A stretch of 64,000 nucleotides of DNA from Zygnema cylindricum. Its lineage: Eukaryota > Streptophyta > Zygnematophyceae > Zygnematales > Zygnemataceae. The translations under genes were made by a program, and so were the position numbers. The number at the start of each line of letters is the position of its first letter. Position 1 is the first letter of the stretch. This document shows, piece after piece, positions 24,420-35,944 of this stretch. Location of the stretch: assembly GCA_037447655.1 (NCBI GenBank), contig JBBHKE010001960.1, positions 75,647-139,646 of the forward strand, in the 5' to 3' direction. The notes beneath the pieces were generated by a model. It saw nothing but the letters and a program-made list of their open reading frames with translations. It was not told the origin of the DNA and ran no database searches.

Positions 24420-26950
24420 GCGGACGATCCCTGTGAGTTATAACAGCGGAAACACAGTTACAGCGTATTAGACGGACAGTATCCACACCGTCCGTCTTTG
24501 CAGGATACGAGAATCACTATTAGCGTTAAGAAAAAAGTACTGTAGCGTGGGATTTCGTTGTGTTCGAAATTCAAATTAAAAAATGAACCGACCGTGGGCG
24601 GTTTTTCACCGCTTACTAAATCAAGGATGAGCGTAGAAATAACGATTATTAACACAACTGTACTTTATTGACTGAGCCTTTGAGGGCACCAAAAACAAAA
24701 GAGTGCATTAACAAAACGTGATGGTAACCATCTTAGTACGTAGGAACCAAAAAAAATGAGTGGATGGCAAAGCCAAAAGTTAAAACCTAAATGTTGAGGA
24801 AGGTGGCAAAACTCAAAAACAAGGCGAAAAAAACTAATCCACAAACGTGAGAAACTTAAACAAAGAGTAATGACAATTTAACATTAACTAACTATAAATC
24901 AACAAGACTAAATATCTACAAAAAGCAACCTTTATAGTCCCTCGGGCCCGAGGAAGCATGTTAAGGGAGTTTCAAAAACACGCCGACGATCAATAACCAC
25001 AATAACTGGTCAGAGGAGGATGAAAGCCTGCACACGATGTAAAACCGCAAAAAATAGTTGACAATAAAAATAAGTAATAATTGTTAACAAAAAAAAGTAA
25101 CGATCGAGGTAGGAGGGCTCTCATGGTCGGTCTCATGAAAGAGAGACTGCCACAAGTGCGGATTAACTCTTCCAAAGCAACATCCAAACAACAAAATATC
25201 TTGAACCGTCTTCGAAATGAACTCATCCATATTCTCACGAAATAATGCTCCAACTTCTTGGCGCCGTCACGGGCGGCGAATATAACATGTTGAGACGCTT
25301 GATCGGCGATTGTATCCGAAAATAGGGTTCGATAAAACAATGTCAGGCATTACAACGTCAATCAAACGTAAATAATAGTATATGAAACACATTACAAAAA
25401 AATACCCCTTGAAAGAGATATTTGCAATGACGTCATAAATATTATCATGCACTTGAATTAACTCTCACCCATGGATGGAACGAAACAAATGGACGTCATC
25501 GCTATGTTGGACCCGATCACATAAAAAAAGGCAGTCAACTAAAAGGTATGTGAGGCAGGTCAAGCTTGAAGTTGAGGGCAGTGACAAATTGAGCACGCGT
25601 GATGTGTAACATGGACGAAATACGTGTTGTTAATATTAAACCTAACCCTTTTATAACGACAATAAAGGATCCTTAAACTCGGTCGTATGCCCAAACTTGG
25701 GAACAAATGCATCAAAACCTATCAAAGTGTGAAGGATGCCCACGAGGGGGTCGTCAAAGGTTTAAACATTTAAGACATATGTTGGGGAGGGAGAGAGAGT
25801 GTTGGTAAGTAGGTTAGGCTATAGGGAAAACACCTTGTACAAAATTGAAAATTCACTTGTGACTCGTAAAGGTTGAGAAGGTCTTCCACCTTCGACATTT
25901 TTGTTTCAAAAGATCAAAGTATCCAAACTGAGGGCGTAACCGAACACACGAATGTTGCCAATTGGAGAAAGAGTCTAAAAATGACGAAAGTGAGAGAAAT
26001 AATGTAGAATATCATCAAGTGACCAAAGAACACAATTGGACAATAAAATAAAAAGGTTAAGTTATGCCAAACAATATTTGAAAAGGTTATAAGGCAATAG
26101 AGCTTGGTCGATATGGACGACAATATCGGTGTGGTCCTCTAGCAAAAGAAAAAGGCAAAAAGAGAATGCAACACTGAAAGTGTGGAGGCCTTGGTAATAC
26201 CCAAGGTCAAAAAAAGGTCCCTTATGATGATCGAACTAAGTAGGGGAAAGAGAACCCAACTCAATCTCACAAAAAAAATAGAGGTTGATAGTCAAACAAT
26301 AAAAAGCTCGCCGAATGAGAATATTCCTATAATCGAAAAAGGGCAACAATAATTTGCAAAAGAGTCGGGCTTCAGTCCACCATATCGAATACGTTGGGAA
26401 AATAAACTTAATATAATAACAAAACCGGATGGGAATCTAAGCTTGAATTAATATAATATAAACACGATAGAATGGGACATTACGGACCACCTTCAAATTT
26501 GATAACTTTTATTCTATCCATGTTTTTTTTTCGGTCCATGGACACTAATTTATGTCAATAGTACGTTATTTTAACACAATTTGGGTCAACATCCATTGGT
26601 CATTTTCAATGTAAAGTTAATAATATTTATTAAAAACGACCCTTGCTTATAAAATTTGTCGTGAACATCGATGAAACCACGCAGGAATCAAATAAAATAC
26701 TATAAGGGGCTAAAGGTCGACAGTGGCATCTGCTTACCATCCACCTGACCATGTGTTAGCGGGTTTTTTCGTTTTGATCTCCTAATAAATTGGTTTATTT
26801 GTTACGTATTTGCAGTGATATTATAGTAGGCGTATGATATTTGGGAACGTATTTTTTCCTTCTGCCTCATGCGGTTTGTCTAACAAATGCGAACCACCCC
26901 TCCCAATACAACCTTTTTACTTTTCAGTAGACAATCCTCATTTCCTACCG
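24420..26950. other. Intergenic, no gene recognised
   Basis: AT-rich sequence without a frame resembling a known protein. The longest minus-strand frame (24990-25340) has no motif I recognise and no neighbouring exons. A segment near 24516-24655 has weak MITE-like ends (ACTATTAGCGTTAAG and AATAACGATTATTAACAC). The remainder is probably decayed repeat. Confidence 0.5.
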
Positions 26951-26974
26951 TTGCCGATTTTCTAGCCCACCCTT

Positions 26975-27660
26975 TAACTTATTTACAAACTTAAACGCTC
27001 TCACTTCTATTCCAACTCTTTTAGAAACGGGTCATTCATACTAAAAAACTTATAAGAATTTGAAAGCAACTTCCTAGACAATATTTGTGTGTAATAGCAC
27101 TGAAAAGCAAATGCAATAACCCTATTCGTTTATGTCCTCTCTCATGTTGACAAAAATGGGCGCAAATAAATGATATGGTTTACCTTTTTTCTTATTGGAA
27201 ATTAAGAGGTATTAAAAGCGTATTGATTGAATAAAGATATATATTTTTTAGTGTAAAATCGGGTGTCATTTATTTTAGCATGGAGTCGGGGATATGTAGT
27301 TAGAAAATGTGACATCACGCATCATACATAAATTATTAACGTTTATATGAAAAATATAATCTTAATTTCTTTACCTTTAATGTTGTTTGTCATCCTTTGT
27401 ACGAGTGGTTAAAAACGTGGAAACTTGCGATTCCGGAGGGCAAAACACTTGTATTGTTGATGCCTACAATATTTGGCAAATTGACATAAGCACATAACGT
27501 AAAAAATACTTCGAATATAAATAGAAAATGAGAAAATTATTTTCATAAGATATTGAAACATATTAAACTAGTTTTAGCGACAAAGACCAACCGCGCACAC
27601 GAAGAGAATTGAAAACTTGAAACTAAAGTATGACATTTAAGATGAAAACACCTTTATCGA
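26975..27660. repeat. Dispersed repeat, copy 1
   Basis: About 690 bp that reappear in the same orientation at 35945-36650 with frequent small differences (shared words include CACTTCTATTCCAA, GGGTCATT, TATAAGAATTTGAAAGC and CACTTGTATTGTTGATGC). The similarity stops at about 27660, where the foldback element begins. The type of element is unknown and no coding frame is shared. Confidence 0.8.
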
Positions 27661-27667
27661 ATATGGG

Positions 27668-28907
27668 TACTCGCTATTTTTCTCCCTACATGTCATGCGC
27701 ATGTATGGAAAAAATTTTGCAGGGGTCTCGGACCTCCACTTTCATTCATGAGTCTTTTGCATAGTTTTGTTTGTTGTCACCTCTTCCCTCCCTCACATTC
27801 TGTCGCTTTTATCTCACACTTTTTAAGATGAGGCACAACAATACTGGTATGAAATGAAAGATATTTGAAAAATATTTATTTTGACTACCGTTGGGTATAC
27901 TTTTATGGGGCAAGTCGGGTGAGAAAAGTCGAAAAAACGAAATCGGGAAACCATGGCGTAATGTTGTTGAATCAGTGACGTTGACGCTGTTACAAGTAAG
28001 CATGACGTCACAGTGTCACATAACCCTAAACATCTACAATGTCACAAAAAGCTAGACGTCTACAATCGTCGCTGTATTTGGAGACGTCACCAATTGTCGG
28101 ACGTTTCGTAGTCATCTGCAAGCGTCACAGGTTGTACCTACGTCTACAACCGTCACATTTCAAAGTTCCGATTTCATTTTTGCACATTGGAACGCTCTTT
28201 AAAGTAGTACAGATAATCTTCACTAAAATCCAAAGTACTTCTTCAAAGCGTCGATTACATGGGGAAAGCCCCTAAGGGTCACCCCCATGTAAGCGATACT
28301 TTGAAAAAGTATTTTGGACTGTAGTGAATTGTTTCGTACTACTTTGAAAAGTGTCCTTATGTGCGAAAATGAAATCGGAACTTTGAAATATGACGGTTGT
28401 AGACGTAGGTACAACTTGTGACGGATGAAGTCGCCTACTAAACTTTTGACAATTGGTAACGCCAAAAAAAACAGCGACGGTTGTAGACGTTTGGTTTTTT
28501 GCAATTTTGTGACATGGCAGATGTTTAGGGTTTTGTGACATTGTGACGCCAAGCTCACTTGTGACAACGTCGACGTCACAAAATTCAAGAACTTTCTGCC
28601 ATGGCTATCCGATTTCGTTTTCCCGACTTTTCTCACTCGACCTGACATAAAAATATACATAAAGGTAGTCAAAATAATTATTTTTTAAATATCTTTCATT
28701 TAATACCAGTATTGTCGTGCCCCCTTCTAAAAAGTGAGAGACAATAGCGATAGTGTGAGAGGGAGAGGGGAGAGGCGACGACGGCGCAAAATTATGCAAA
28801 GGACCCATGAATGAAAGTGGAGGCCCGAGACCCCTGCAGATTTGTTTCCGTACATACTCGTCTTTTCCGTACATGCACGTGACGGGCAGGAAAAAAAATA
28901 GCGAGTG
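27668..28907. mobile_element. Foldback element with ~600-bp inverted arms
   Basis: Left arm 27668-28264 and right arm 28283-28907 are imperfect reverse complements around an 18-bp centre, for example TACTCGCTATTTTTCTCC against ATAGCGAGTG, and the GTTGTACCTACGTCTACAAC-type segments near the centre. The homology to other copies continues to about 29245 on the right, so the original element was larger and its left outer end was lost or overwritten at the dispersed repeat. It has no transposase frame, so it is a non-autonomous foldback or long-TIR element. Confidence 0.75.
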
Positions 28908-29245
28908 CTCTTCCCCGTCCTAAAATTTTCCCACTCGTGTGGCGCGTGCGTGGGTCATTTTTCATTCGTTGTTTGGGCGGTACTTTCCCTGAAATAGGGT
29001 CGCGAGGTGATTTTTGATGAAGTTTTTTGACGGGCTGGATTCTCTTGCTTGGGGGTCGAAAAAAGGAAAACGCCAAAATTCGTTAACATGACGACAAACA
29101 TGAAGTACATTCAAAGTATCGACTTGACGTTTGCTGTACTTTTAAAGAATTGATTTTCTTGTACGGCTAAAGTTTTTCTCGTACGGAACTGCGTTTTGGG
29201 TGAAAACGACAAAATAAAGTCGATACTTTAATACGTGGGGACGTA
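28908..29245. repeat. Outer right part of the foldback element
   Basis: This stretch matches, in reverse orientation, 38330-38640 (for example CGACAAAATAAAGT and CGCGAGGTGATTTT), showing that the element extends beyond the palindrome visible here. No coding content was seen. Confidence 0.65.
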
Positions 29246-30248
29246 CCCTAACTTCTCTTGCAGGAATCATACCAGTCCCCTCTATTTCGTTGTCAGCTTT
29301 TTCCGTACATCAACCCATCATCTGCTGCCGCACTCGGGCATTGGCGCGCTGCGCTTTTGTTGCTATTGCGCTACCATACCGTACCGTACAGTAGCTTTCC
29401 CTTCTTTAAAGCGGGCCGCTTTTTACTGGAAGACACGAGCCACCATGTTGTTACTTTTTAACTATGGAAGAGAGGGAGAGAAAGAGAAAGAGAGAAAGAA
29501 AGAGAGAGATTTTGAAGGATGTGTCTTCGTTGTATTGACGCCAATTGCCATGCCGCCTCGATGTTGTTCAAAGGCAGCAGCGTTACCAGGAGTGTTATTC
29601 ACACGGGCAGCTAAGTAAGGAATGTTTGTACTATGTTTATATCATGCTTATACAATGCTACCCGATATTTGGTAAAAATCGGGTAAAAATCGGGTAACAT
29701 CGGGTAACGTCACATAAACATCATACAAACATTAAACAAACATTCCCTACTTGCCGCAGGTGTGAGCATTACCTACTTAGACATGAAAAAGTTCAATGAA
29801 CATTAACAAACCATTGACATTATCCGACGAAAACGCCACATCCATCATGACATCCTATTTTCTATCAAAATATAAAGATCATAAACAGACAATATTCTTA
29901 AATATTACTGGCTTATACATGCAAAGCAGAATGGGAGGCTAGGAATTTGGATTTTGTACACACATTCCAGATCCCTCGCTTTTGGCAATAGAGCAACTTT
30001 GGAAATTCCACTTTTACGTTTACATCGATGCCTTTTACAATATCCGTTTAAAAACTAACTACGGAAGTGAGCTGGAACAGGCTAAGTCAAGATACTGAAA
30101 ATATAGGTAAATAAGGAGGGTGTGTCCTATCTTAGGCACCAAAAACATAACATATCAATATTCAAAATTGCAGAGAGTCCATGTCAGTTCTCTTCCATCA
30201 GTATTTGCCTGAGGGATGTGCACCGTTAACCACACCAGGCTCTCACAG
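29246..30248. other. Intergenic, no gene recognised
   Basis: Contains a short GA-rich tract (about 29468-29510) and no recognisable gene. A frame at 29235-29618 runs through this microsatellite and has no family resemblance. The segment ends where copia-derived sequence begins. Confidence 0.5.
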
Positions 30249-30281
30249 TGGATAGTTTAAAAATAGATCGGTGACAGGACT

Positions 30282-31496
30282 TTGGAGCTTCGTAGGGGAA
30301 AGGACAGGGTCAATGCATTTTCAGCTGGTGGTGATTGGCGGAATCGTGATGAGAGGAACGGCGGTGACGAGCGGAAGCGTGATGAGAAGAACGGTGGTGA
30401 CGAGCGGAAGCGTGATGAGAGAAAGAAAGACAAAGGTAAACCTTATCGGAACTTTGGTGGAAAGAGAGGGAGAGGAAAAGGCACGGGAGCTTTGAAAAAA
30501 AGGGTTTGCTTCTTTTGTAGGGAACCGGGTCATTATATGGAGGAATGCCCTTGTTTGGAAAAACTTAGAAGTTGGAATGTGGATGAGGAGGACGAAGATG
30601 AAGAGGAGAAAGAGGATGAAGAAAAATTGGAGCTTCTTCACATCGGTAGAATGGGGAAGGGAGAAAAGTACACAGAAATTGCTCGAAGGCAACAGTGTGC
30701 TTTTGGAGGTATAAGGGAAGTAAAGAGAGAAGAGGTACTTGAGGATGTCAAGGAGTGTAGAGTATATGATTTAGAAATGAGAAAGTCAGATCTAGGATCC
30801 ATAAGTGAAAACGGGAAAGATAAAATTAATGAGGATAATTTTATACACAATAGGGAAACAGAAAACTGGTCGGAAAGGGAGACTTCAACGGATTCCGAGG
30901 AAAGGGGAGAAGTGAAACTCGAAGAGGTTTTAAAGGATAGGGGAGAAGAGAAATATTTGATTAAAGGTTTAGGGGAGAAGAAATATTTATTGGGAACTAA
31001 ATTAGAAAGTAATAGTGGAAAGAATTCCATGGGAGAGAGTGAGGGAAGTTCAGAAAATGGGGTAATTATCATGGATAAAAATATGAGTACGAAAGATATA
31101 GATCTTATGAGGAACTTAGTGGGGACTAGTGGTTTTTGGGAATATTTGGGGGTGGATGGATTTGACATCACTACTTGGTGTGACGAAGATGTGCCTGTAA
31201 AAGGGTTAGCATCTAGGTGTATGTTGCAGATTGGAAATGGGGCTGGCTATTTGGATCGCAAGAGGGAAATCGGTTTGTGTGTGGATGAAAGAGTGATGAA
31301 GTGGATAAAATCTTTGCTTGAATTTAAGAAAAATGGGATGTTAAATAAAATGTGTGATATAATTATCATTTCAGTTCATTTAATGCACTGTGTTAAATAC
31401 TTAAGTTTTATGAAAGGAAAAAGAAAAAGGAAAAAGAAAAGGAAAAAAGGGAGGGGATGTTTGTTTACTTGTTTGTGGGAGTTGAAAGAAAAATAG
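30282..31496 (+). CDS. Open gag zinc-knuckle / RNase H-remnant frame of copia A
   Basis: 404 residues without a stop. Near residues 72-90 lies a perfect CCHC zinc knuckle (CFFCREPGHYMEEC) preceded by an Arg/Lys/Gly-rich basic region with repeated GGDERKRDE-like units, as in copia gag. An acidic stretch follows, then QQCAFGGI, which in the related element precedes the protease; the protease, integrase and reverse transcriptase are missing. The C-terminal third resembles the copia RNase H end (FDITTWCDED against DITTWSDAS; MKWIKSLLEF against LMWVKSLLQE) but is strongly changed, and it ends in a Lys-rich tail. So it is an internally deleted element that has kept a long frame. It could be expressed as a gag-like protein or be a chance survivor. 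Confidence 0.6.
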   Translation: MELRRGKDRVNAFSAGGDWRNRDERNGGDERKRDEKNGGDERKRDERKKDKGKPYRNFGGKRGRGKGTGALKKRVCFFCREPGHYMEECPCLEKLRSWNVDEEDEDEEEKEDEEKLELLHIGRMGKGEKYTEIARRQQCAFGGIREVKREEVLEDVKECRVYDLEMRKSDLGSISENGKDKINEDNFIHNRETENWSERETSTDSEERGEVKLEEVLKDRGEEKYLIKGLGEKKYLLGTKLESNSGKNSMGESEGSSENGVIIMDKNMSTKDIDLMRNLVGTSGFWEYLGVDGFDITTWCDEDVPVKGLASRCMLQIGNGAGYLDRKREIGLCVDERVMKWIKSLLEFKKNGMLNKMCDIIIISVHLMHCVKYLSFMKGKRKRKKKRKKGRGCLFTCLWELKEK

Positions 31497-31514
31497 ACTA
31501 GAAAATAAGGGGAG

Positions 31515-32708
31515 TGTTGGAATTCAAGTATTTTCTAGGTCTAGAGATTGCAAAATAAAAAGCAAAATAGTAGATATTGACAGCCTGCCTCTAACTCCTC
31601 ATCAAGTCCCCACACTTGTCGCAGTCACTGAAGACTGAAGGAGGAGTTAGCCATGGCTGCCTGTGCTGTCTAGAGGGAGACAGACAGTTGTTTTATAGGG
31701 GGTTTTCTGTAAAAGATAGTTTCGCCAGGTCCAGGATTTGATCCTGGTACCTGCCACTTGTCAAACCGACAATAGCCGGTAGTCTTATCCAGATAGTCTT
31801 AATTGTATTAGATATTAGGAGGTATGATATTTATTTAAATAGTTACTATAAGAATAATTCATTTAACTAGAACTATATGGATACTGCATAGAAACAGTTG
31901 TGGAAAGTACGACGTACGGTACGATTACGAAATAAATACCGCGCGGTTTGTTTGACGCCGGAAAGAATACCGCGCAGGTATTTATGACGGCCACGATTGA
32001 AATCCAAATTTGATCGGACGGCCGCGAAGGATGCCGAGATCGCGGCGTACGATTTTGGCGGTTTGCGATCACCGCCACATTAAGTGACACGTGGTAACAC
32101 TACATTGGATTGCGGCAACTCCGGAGATTACGGGAACAAATCCGGATATGACACGTGTCGACATTTTTGCCATGTCGTACAATGGCCGTACATAAAGTAC
32201 ACCGGCACCTGTACTTTTATGTACGATACAGTAATTTGATTGGTGCCGTACTTCAGTAGATAGAGTTTTAGAGAGGGAATAGGACTTAGATAAATTTTGG
32301 GTAGGCAGCTGCCTCTCCCAGAAAGCACCCTGTATAAATGGCAAACTTTGGCCAGCCATAACTATCAATTTACTTGACCATTTTCAGTGATTCTTTTTGC
32401 TGCGGACTCAGGGGAGTCTAGGCTACAAAGGGGTGTAGTCGGTCAGAGTTTTTGTCTGCCAGGGTGGCTGTATTTCTAAGGGAAAGTCAAAGTGGGTGAA
32501 TGTGTCCAAATCTCATATTCTAACTTTGCATTCTGTGGTGGAACTGAGCACACAGAAAGTGTTATTTCACAGGGGTGAATCTATATTGGGGTTCTGACTG
32601 TCAAGGGGTCAGTCACTTGGGTTTATATTAACTTGGAGTCGGCACTATCTAGATTAGCTTCTTTTGGATCTGCATACTCTGAGGGCCAATGGAGGTCTCA
32701 GAGTTTCA
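31515..32708 (+). repeat. LTR of copia A (3' LTR)
   Basis: 1,194 bp, begins TGTTGGAATTC directly after the polypurine tract and ends TCAGAGTTTCA, the same end as the LTR at 34257. It contains, in antisense orientation at 31731-31747, a Pol III B-box-like segment (CCAGG-ATCAAAT-CCTGG on the minus strand). Confidence 0.85.
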
Positions 32709-33772
32709 GCCCAAGCCTCTTATGCCACAACATTATATCATGAATACCAGCATAGTAAAGTTTCTTCTTTTCATTGCTTAAATTCAGCCTAACATCCCTT
32801 GGCTACCTTTTTCAGCAGTGAAATAAATTTCCTTCTCAAAACTAGCAGTAAAGACTCATTTCTTAGTGTTATTATCAAAACCCTTATCATCTAATACAGA
32901 CGTAGAGATGAGGTTTTTTTTCAGCTCCAGAATACACAACACATCGGAGAATGTAACTATAGATGTCTTTCCTTCTACTAACACTTTTAGATCTACCGGT
33001 CGTACAAGAGTAGTAGTGACTATCCTCCCATCCCCGTACTATATCTCTACGGTGGGAATCTTTCTTATCTTAGTGAACAGGTGTTTATCTTTACACATGT
33101 GCATGGATGCACCTGAATCTACAATCCAGCCGGCTTCACCTTTCAATCCACCGAAAGCACAATTCTGCTTTCGTGGAATTTCGACCTCGTTTTTCGCTTC
33201 CAACTCCTCATCCAATAGGAGTTCATCGTCCTCGTCCTCGGATTCCGCCTCATGTACCTGTGTCACAAAGGCCTTTTTCTTTCCTCTCGGGGGTCCACCA
33301 GTCTGCCCCTCCTTTAACCGCAGCTCGGTTAGCTTAGTGCATTCAGCCATATAGTGCCCGGATTTCTTACAAAAATGGCACAATCCCTTGGGAGTCCTTG
33401 GTCCGAACTCGTCGGTCTGATTTTTCTGCACCTCCCTTCGATAATTTCCAACCTGTTTTCTGGAATCATTGTTTCTCAATCAGTCCCGGCTGCCAAAGCT
33501 TGCCCACTCTTTCCTCCCCTTCGGATCTCAATTATATTCTCCCGAACGAGAATCATCCCTACCACTGAATTCCAAATCCACCTTGAGTCCGCCAAGTCCT
33601 ATACACGGTTTACTATGTTTTCGAACTCCTCAGGTAACTTCATCAGTAAACAGTTAACCTTTTCCTTTTCACTAAATACTTTTCCAACACTTTCTAGTTC
33701 CATGAAAAGTGTAGCAAGCACATTGCAAAAATCCAACATCTTCCCCCCTTTGTATACATACTCCTTAATTTT

Positions 33773-34254
33773 CTAATCAGCTAACTGTTGTTGCTGAATC
33801 GTACCACTTCGGTACATCTCTATGAGAGCCATCCAAAGATCGGATGCTCTCTCTACCTGCAAATGGGGAGATGCAAGCTCTTGAGTAATATGGCGGAAGA
33901 TGAAGTGCTTAGCCGCCATGTTGTTGTAGTCCCACGTATCGATATCATTCTCCTCGTTCCTCGGAATTGGTGGCATGAATGCCGAATCGATTGCTATTGG
34001 TGTGATTGTCTCCTTCTCTTTTCCTTTGTCCACCACCTCTCTTTCCTTTGTCTCCTCCGTTGAAGATGAATCTGTATCTCTAGTGAATTTGCCTCCTGTA
34101 AACCCTGGAGGTATCCCAAGACTGGATGTACGCCTCACCCGTCCACTCACTATTCCCCAAAACCGTTTCTCACATAGAGCTCCTGTCATCATACTTTCCA
34201 AGTATATGAAGCCAACTCCATTGAATATAGGCACCCTAGATGGTGGGCCCATAA
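33773..34254 (-). pseudogene. Copia B gag N-terminal frame
   Basis: Begins at the ATG within the PBS (minus strand, about 34252-34254) and reads MGPPSRVPIFNGVGF, closely matching copia C (MGPPSRVPTFNECRF). The usual copia gag features follow: a Tyr/Trp-containing N-terminal block and FIFRHITQELASPHLQ. It ends at a stop near 33776, where the next gag part continues in another frame. It is a UBN2/retrotrans_gag-type structural protein of the virus-like particle. Confidence 0.65.
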
Positions 34255-34256
34255 CC
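34242..34256 (-). other. Copia B primer-binding site (half-tRNA iMet)
   Basis: The minus strand reads GGTTATGGGCCCACC immediately next to the LTR end at 34257. It is the reverse complement of the anticodon arm of initiator tRNA-Met (GGTGGGCCCATAACC), not of its 3' end. The ATG inside it is the first codon of gag. Confidence 0.75.
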
Positions 34257-35274
34257 TGAAACTCTGAGACCTCCATAGGACCTCAAAGTAGGCAGCTCAC
34301 ACGAAGCCTCTAGGGTAACCTTGACCCTTTTGTGTTTCAGTAAGAATAACTGCCACCCTGGACACAAAAACTCTGACCACCTTCACCCGTGTAAAGGCTA
34401 GACTCCCATGAGTCTATAGCAAAAAAAATATCTGAATTTGCTCTCATGAGCAGTAAGTTATGAAGAGTCAAAGTTGACCTTTTGTACAGGAGCTCTCTGG
34501 GAGCGATGGTCTAATCTATCAAAGGTTTATAAGTTCTATATCTCTCTAAAACTCTATCTACTGAAGTACGGCACCAATCATAAGAGTGTATTGTACATAA
34601 AGGTACATGTGCCGATGTACTTTGTGTACGGCCATTGTACAACATGGCCAACAAGTCGACACATGTCATTTTTTCATTCGTTCCCGGAATCCCCAAAGAT
34701 GCCGAAATCCAATGTGATTGTGCCACGTGGCAATTGATGTGACGTCGACCATAAACCGCCGAAAACTCATTCCGCGATCTCGGCATGCTTCGTGGCCGTC
34801 CGATGAAGTCGGATTACAATCGTGGCCGTCATAAATACTTGCGCACTTTTTGTTTCGCCTTCGAAACAAAATGCGCGGTATCCGTTTCGAAAGTTCCGTG
34901 GGAGTACATAACAACTGTATCTATGTCTAAATATTCCGTTGAATGAAAATAGGCTACGTGTTAACATCTAAATAATTCCGAAACCCTATATGTCCAACCA
35001 TGATGCCAGACTAACTGGCTAAGGCTACCGGCTATGTTGACGGACGGTAGGTACCAGGTTCAAATCCAGGGTTCGTCAATTTCTATTTTGGTAAATCTAC
35101 CAAAATCTACAACTCGTAACTCTATCTCTAATCAGCATAGGCAGCCATGGCTCTAGCTCCCTCTTCAACCTTCAGTGACTACCACAAGTGTGGGAGCTGA
35201 TGAGAGGAGTTAGAGGCAGACTGCCTCGGCTTCTTTTCTGCATTTTGCAAAACCTAGAAAATACTAAAATAACC
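34257..35274 (-). repeat. LTR of copia B (5' LTR, minus strand)
   Basis: About 1,018 bp, ending TCAGAGTTTCA at 34257 in the minus orientation. The 5' start is degraded (GGTTATTTTAG in place of a clean TG start at about 35274). It aligns through its length with the LTR at 31515-32708. An antisense B-box-like segment GGTTCAAATCC lies within 35054-35070. Confidence 0.75.
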
Positions 35275-35647
35275 TTTTATTTCTACAGTACTAACCTGAT
35301 TTAAACTGGAGGTTCGAATGGATTTGCGGATTGGGGGAGTAGATGTACGGGTAAAATTAAAGTGACGTGAAGGTCAAATTGAGTGGCGCGAACAAGCATT
35401 CGAAATGGACGGCATTTCGCGTAGTGATCTTACGTGAAATATTCCAAAGTGTAAGTGTTTGATATGTAAGATAATATGAATGGCGCAATTTATGGAAAAG
35501 TACGTCACCAATACGGAGCGTCATAATTGGCCAGTGGACAAATAATATGTTACCGGCATTTATGGTGAAGGACGTAGTCTTGGTACGGACCCGATATAAG
35601 TGGCACGATTCCACTTCAACAAAGTGGTTGATGGTACATTTGAAACA
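35275..35647. other. No gene recognised
   Basis: Short intertransposon stretch without a supportable coding frame or a repeat match inside the window. Confidence 0.5.
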
Positions 35648-35942
35648 GAGGTCGCAAACGGTCAACCGAGACTATGAACGACCGTTAACCGACTCCCGCG
35701 CCAAATCAGGAACGGATTCGGTTGCCAAATTTTGAGGGTCGGGCGGTTGCGGTCGGTTGATTCACCAGGAAAAAAAAAACGGTCGGTTACGGTCAGTCAA
35801 CCAAAAAACCAAAAAAAATGAAAAATTTTTATTGTACATACAATCTAACATTATTGTACTTTGTACTCTTTAGTGTCGTGGAAGTACGTGACATCATGAT
35901 TGGCGTCGCAAATCTGACACGGTAGTAACATTTTGGACAACA
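35648..35942. mobile_element. Truncated hAT-type element
   Basis: Starts CAGAGGTCGCAAACGGTCAACC and then matches, in reverse orientation, 53250-53544 of the complete hAT-like element (CGGTCGGTTACGGTC, GTGTCGTGGAAGTACGTGACAT against GTCACGTACTTCCACGAT). The match ends about where dispersed repeat copy 2 begins, so only one end survives. Confidence 0.75.
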
Positions 35943-35944
35943 CG

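Larger units (their letters stand above)
30249..32708 (+). mobile_element. Copia A: 5'-truncated non-autonomous copia element
   Basis: Consists of a 404-codon gag-like frame (30282-31496), a polypurine tract (AAGGGGAG, ending 31514) and a complete 3' LTR (31515-32708). No 5' LTR or primer-binding site is seen on the left. Reverse transcriptase and integrase are absent between gag and the RNase H remnant. The LTR is related to, but clearly diverged from, those at 34257-35274 and 41171-42215. Confidence 0.8.
32709..34256 (-). pseudogene. Copia B internal region: gag, protease, start of integrase
   Basis: On the minus strand from 34256: PBS, gag frame (to about 33773), zinc knuckle CHFCKKSGHYMAEC and protease with an intact WIVDSGAS active site (frame 33039-33479), then integrase N-terminal sequence up to LWHKRLG at about 32715. 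There the sequence stops abruptly against the end of the copia A LTR. Frames are broken between gag and protease (stop near 33776) and again near 32860. The rest of pol and the second LTR are missing. Confidence 0.8.

Noticed and set aside
24990-25340. A 116-codon minus-strand gene
   Set aside because: No motif, no homologous exon neighbours and no supporting signals; it lies in AT-rich repeat-like sequence.
28223-28672. 149-codon minus-strand frame in the foldback element
   Set aside because: It lies within one arm of a palindrome, and the corresponding sequence in the other arm and copies is not open in the same way; no protein family resemblance.
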